A stretch of 64,000 nt of DNA from NCBI RefSeq assembly GCF_900155565.1, contig NZ_FUHM01000001.1, positions 124,001 to 188,000 of the forward strand, in the 5' to 3' direction. Every line of letters begins with the position of its first letter. Position 1 is the first letter of the stretch. Below the pieces are notes generated by a model that saw only the letters and a program-made list of their open reading frames with translations, searched no databases and was not told where the DNA came from. The DNA comes from Anaerosalibacter sp. Marseille-P3206. GTDB taxonomy: Bacteria > Bacillota > Clostridia > Tissierellales > Sporanaerobacteraceae. Shown here one piece after another: positions 62,673 through 64,000 of the stretch. The position numbers were made by a program, and so were the translations under genes.

Positions 62673-63632
62673 ATGGATGATGGCAGAATAGGAAATTTTC
62701 TTTTAAATGCACTTAATTCAATATCTAAAGAAAAGGAATATATCATAGAAATTACTGTACTTACAATTAAATCACTGCTTCCATCTGAAGAAGAAGTTGC
62801 TACTAGGATAGACTATGAAAGATATAAAAAAGAAATGCAACTATGGTATTATTATAGAAGTGGTGACAACGAAGTGTTACTTAATTCATTTAACAAACCT
62901 AAATCAGATATATACTTTCTAGAAAAAGATGATAGTGCATTTATTAGAATAAGTCCTATTGTTTTCTCTAACAATAAATGGGATATTGTTAGAGAAGAAG
63001 TTTTAAAGAATATTTTATATACAACAGCGAATATAGAAACTATACTTGAAGGGCTCTTGCTATCAAAGATATTGTTTTTGACATTTAAAAATAATACAAA
63101 TATACTTAATGAAGTAAAAGAAGAGATAATAAATTTGTCACAAACTAATTTTTTAGATTTATATAATGATTTTTTTAGACTAAGTATTAATGATTATCCC
63201 TGTAACTTTCATATAGATTTTGAAAGAAAAAGGATAGAAATAATAAATATATTAAATGGTTTAAAAACAAATCATTTCAAGACATTGGCTGAATTTTTGG
63301 AAGTGGTAAATGAAAATATAAAAAGTGAGTATAGTCCTTTTACTATAGGACTATACTCACTAAAAAATAATATCGAATGCGAGAAAAAAGAAAATATATC
63401 TATTTATGAAAACTTTAGCGAGTACATTTATAAGCTTAACAAAGGTAGAATAGATCCAAAACTATTGTACATTGATAAGTACATTGAGCCCGATATATTT
63501 AGTTTTAATGTTGGAGATGTTTTTTATCACTCATTACTTAATAAATGCAAAGTTATTAAAAAAGAGACAATTAATGACAAACAAATAATTTATATAAACA
63601 CAAAATCAGGAATATATAAATTCAAAAAATAA
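62673..63632 (+). CDS. unknown protein downstream of argS
   Basis: Protein of 319 residues, with no clear signal peptide or membrane segment. I do not recognise it with confidence. A central stretch (SAFIRISPIVFSNN, then ANIETILEGLLLSK) faintly recalls ADP-ribosylglycohydrolase (DraG) folds, but the aspartate and His clusters that bind the metals are missing. The C-terminal part (GDVFYHSLLNKCKVIKKE and TKSGIYKFKK) is a possible small beta domain. It starts at ATG 62673 after AAAGGAG and may share the argS transcript. A perfect 15-bp inverted repeat is inside the coding sequence (63324-63361). Confidence 0.55.
   Translation: MDDGRIGNFLLNALNSISKEKEYIIEITVLTIKSLLPSEEEVATRIDYERYKKEMQLWYYYRSGDNEVLLNSFNKPKSDIYFLEKDDSAFIRISPIVFSNNKWDIVREEVLKNILYTTANIETILEGLLLSKILFLTFKNNTNILNEVKEEIINLSQTNFLDLYNDFFRLSINDYPCNFHIDFERKRIEIINILNGLKTNHFKTLAEFLEVVNENIKSEYSPFTIGLYSLKNNIECEKKENISIYENFSEYIYKLNKGRIDPKLLYIDKYIEPDIFSFNVGDVFYHSLLNKCKVIKKETINDKQIIYINTKSGIYKFKK
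63324..63361. repeat. 15-bp perfect inverted repeat inside a coding sequence
   Basis: AGTGAGTATAGTCCT (63324-63338) and AGGACTATACTCACT (63347-63361) are perfect inverse copies around an 8-base loop, all within the reading frame of the unknown gene downstream of argS. The RNA would form a strong hairpin, and no T tract follows. Confidence 0.85.
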
Positions 63633-63666
63633 AAGACCCTTAAATTGTTAGGGGTCTATTTTTTTA
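63629..63666. terminator. bidirectional intrinsic terminator
   Basis: AAAAGACCCTTAA and TTAGGGGTCTATTTTT pair around ATTG, flanked by A and T tracts. It separates the unknown gene downstream of argS from the convergent 64-residue gene. Confidence 0.85.
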
Positions 63667-63850
63667 GGTACTCAAAGAATTCTTCTTCATTGCTTTCAGC
63701 AAGGATACTTAATTCTTTAATAATACTATTTCTTAATGCTAAGAATGCCTGAATATTAGTGTTTTTACCAGTGTATTCAAGAGCTTCTAAGATCATTAAC
63801 ATATCTTGTTTTGACATTTCAGAAATGGAAATTTTCTCAAATTCGTGCAT
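63656..63850 (-). CDS. unknown 64-residue protein
   Basis: Small acidic helical protein (MHEFEKISISEMSKQDML, ending EEEFFEYLKK) with no motif I recognise. It starts at ATG 63850 after GAGAGGGG on the minus strand and ends at a shared terminator, both of which support a real gene. Its transcript is monocistronic in this window. Function unknown. Confidence 0.6.
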   Translation of the reverse strand: MHEFEKISISEMSKQDMLMILEALEYTGKNTNIQAFLALRNSIIKELSILAESNEEEFFEYLKK

Positions 63851-63952
63851 TTGTTTACCCCTCTCTTAGATAATTTATAAGCATATTATATCATTCTATA
63901 AAAAACCTTAAAAACCTTCTTAAAACCTAAAAAAACTACAAATATTTCTAAT

Positions 63953-63980
63953 AGAATTCATTTTATTAAAAATGAATTCT
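63953..63980. repeat. 12-bp perfect palindrome at the window edge
   Basis: AGAATTCATTTT and AAAATGAATTCT flank ATTA. It is in the region upstream of the 64-residue gene and near the end of the window. It may be an operator or a terminator for a gene beyond the edge. Confidence 0.35.
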
Positions 63981-64000
63981 TTCAACTATATGTTATAATT

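Overview
The window is very AT-rich and reads as the chromosome of an anaerobic, endospore-forming member of the Clostridia. Evidence for this: two alpha/beta-type small acid-soluble spore proteins, spore photoproduct lyase (SplB), a YtxC-family sporulation protein, a PdaB-like deacetylase, a Spo0E-like peptide, T-box control of several tRNA ligases, an L20 leader, and strong GGAGG ribosome binding sites. Small clostridial families (DUF4364, DUF6873, DUF4358, YtxC) make a Tissierellales or related lineage plausible, but that is inference. I see no prophage, transposase or CRISPR array; nearly all of it is core chromosome.

Layout. 1-3.9 kb: cell-surface polysaccharide acetylation module (DUF4358 lipoprotein, MBOAT acyltransferase, DHHW/AlgJ-like partner) plus a lipoprotein cyclophilin. 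3.9-6.5 kb: XRE regulator divergent from a Spo0E-like gene, a Cys-rich small protein, SplB, a truncated phospholipase-C-like gene and an orphan DUF1667 gene. 6.7-10.4 kb: FMN riboswitch and the riboflavin operon ribD-ribE-ribBA-ribH, ending in a REP-like palindrome. 10.5-17 kb: membrane proteins, a divergent YeiH/LysR pair, and a TraX-response regulator-histidine kinase operon. 17.2-21.9 kb: a cupin protein with a SigK-like promoter, then tryptophan uptake (trpP) and charging (trpS), each behind its own Trp T-box, and an orphan ABC binding protein. 22-31.6 kb: pgsA, T-box-valS-folC, a beta-propeller protein, DUF4364, a SASP, a deacetylase, an SSB-like protein and hpt. 31.6-34.2 kb: asd-dapA-dapB on the minus strand. 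34.3-38.4 kb: CAAX protease, a second SASP, sirtuin, methyltransferase, cold-shock protein, Hsp33. 38.4-38.8 kb: tRNA-Phe, tRNA-Gly, a tRNA-Cys-derived remnant and tRNA-Cys. 38.8-47.3 kb: DUF6873, ytxC, hisS, T-box-thrS, a compact FtsH-like protease and pepV. 47.3-60.6 kb: L20 leader with infC-rpmI-rplT, Ktr potassium uptake, an rRNA methyltransferase, pheST, zapA, a U32 peptidase and mutS2. 60.6-64 kb: T-box-argS and two unknown genes.

How the genes work together. The dominant theme is translation supply: trpS, valS, thrS, argS, hisS and pheST, with four ligases and one tryptophan transporter under T-box leaders whose specifier codons fit the gene (UGG, UGG, GUA, ACC, AGG). A second theme is sporulation: DNA protection (SASPs), DNA repair (SplB), the phosphorelay (Spo0E-like), and dihydrodipicolinate supply through DapA/DapB.

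No large undescribed system is obvious. The best leads are small: a 19-bp hairpin that buries a Shine-Dalgarno site, a pheST leader with a terminator but no T-box, a SplB lacking the usual hydrogen-donor cysteine, a tRNA-Cys-derived element, and orphan genes of unknown role. Coordinates and motifs were read by eye. Start sites were chosen from ribosome binding sites, so several differ from the longest reading frame.
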